DNA of 60,000 nt from Membranipora membranacea. Taxonomy: Eukaryota > Bryozoa > Gymnolaemata > Cheilostomatida > Membraniporidae. Location of the stretch: contig OU612070.1 in the NCBI GenBank assembly GCA_914767715.1, forward strand, positions 26,092,025-26,152,024. The letters run 5' to 3'. How positions within the stretch are numbered: position 1 is the first letter of the stretch; each line of letters opens with the position of its first letter. The position numbers and the translations under genes were made by a program. Under the pieces are notes generated by a model. That model made no database searches. It was not told the origin of the DNA and saw only the letters and a program-made list of their open reading frames with translations. This document shows positions 59,674 to 60,000 of the stretch, in pieces.

Positions 59674-60000
59674 GGTTATTATATGATGTCAAGTGAAATT
59701 AAGACTATCATATTATGGAAATGTAGTTATTAGTCATGCTTTTGCTGCGATTATTAAACGGAAATGTTATCTGATTGGCTGTCAGATTTGATTGATTGGC
59801 TGTCTGTTTTGATTGATAAGTCAAGGCCATATCTATGTAAACAACTTCCGTTAAAAAGATGGAATGAATGATCAATGTGGAGCTTTCTCATTGATTTGGA
59901 CCTGGGGCAAGAGGGAGAAGGGATACAATGACTAATAGGGTATCAAATTGTATAAATATGAGGAAATAGTTGAGCCTAACCATACCCAGAAGCTGATGTA

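Larger units (their letters stand above)
53913..60000. other. Downstream gene-free stretch rich in repeats
   Basis: No exon set with recognisable protein similarity was found. The first part (about 54350-54780) is extremely AT-rich. Open frames at 55577-55954 and 57654-57995 have no recognised family. The stretch holds the CCTATCCCAT array, a partial inverted-repeat element copy, two minisatellites and a tRNA-headed repeat, listed separately. Confidence 0.5.

Overview
This window is animal nuclear DNA. Every long protein signal is broken into short exons (about 50-430 bp) joined by GT-AG introns. The proteins are typical of metazoans: a TECPR2-like autophagy/trafficking protein, a PP2A B56 regulatory subunit, a fibrinogen-related secreted protein and a secreted ADAM/ADAMTS-like metalloprotease. 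The DNA is AT-rich, with introns of a few hundred bp to about 2.7 kb and many short hairpin elements, tRNA-headed repeats and microsatellites. An invertebrate is likely and an early-branching animal is possible, but nothing here fixes the phylum.

Layout. (1) 1-4.5 kb: no gene seen, one small hairpin element. (2) 4.55-20.54 kb, minus strand: a TECPR2-like gene whose 25 coding exons join in phase into about 1337 codons, with N-terminal WD40-type blades, an acidic linker and C-terminal tectonin repeats. (3) 20.5-23.9 kb: head-to-head intergenic region with a G-tract-containing inverted-repeat element. (4) 23.92-30.10 kb, plus strand: a complete PP2A B56 (PPP2R5-type) gene, 9 coding exons, 478 aa. 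(5) 31.35-32.15 kb, minus strand: an intronless 264-aa secreted protein with the zinc-deaminase signature HTE...PCFFC, facing B56 tail to tail. (6) 34.78-39.07 kb, minus strand: a secreted fibrinogen-domain protein, 7 exons, 388 aa. (7) 39.1-42.7 kb: head-to-head intergenic region. (8) 42.70-53.91 kb, plus strand: a secreted metzincin protease, 19 exons, 856 aa, with an internally duplicated cysteine-rich tail. (9) 53.9-60 kb: no supported gene; AT-rich DNA, minisatellites and a tRNA-headed repeat.

The genes do not form a pathway. TECPR2 and B56 are intracellular housekeeping or regulatory genes. The deaminase-like protein, the fibrinogen-related protein and the protease are all predicted secreted and lie next to each other, so an extracellular or innate-defence neighbourhood is possible; this is inference only.

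The least expected signals are: (a) two dispersed copies of a roughly 215-bp repeat whose 5' end matches the 5' end of U2 snRNA and which are flanked by target-site duplications, i.e. a candidate U2-headed SINE; (b) the secreted, intronless deaminase-like gene; (c) two microsatellites that look like tandem expansions of the first few bases of tRNA-derived repeat heads; (d) a hAT-like element with a probable 8-bp target duplication that carries a tRNA-like unit and three GC-rich stem-loops. Exon boundaries were derived by hand from splice consensus plus reading-phase continuity.
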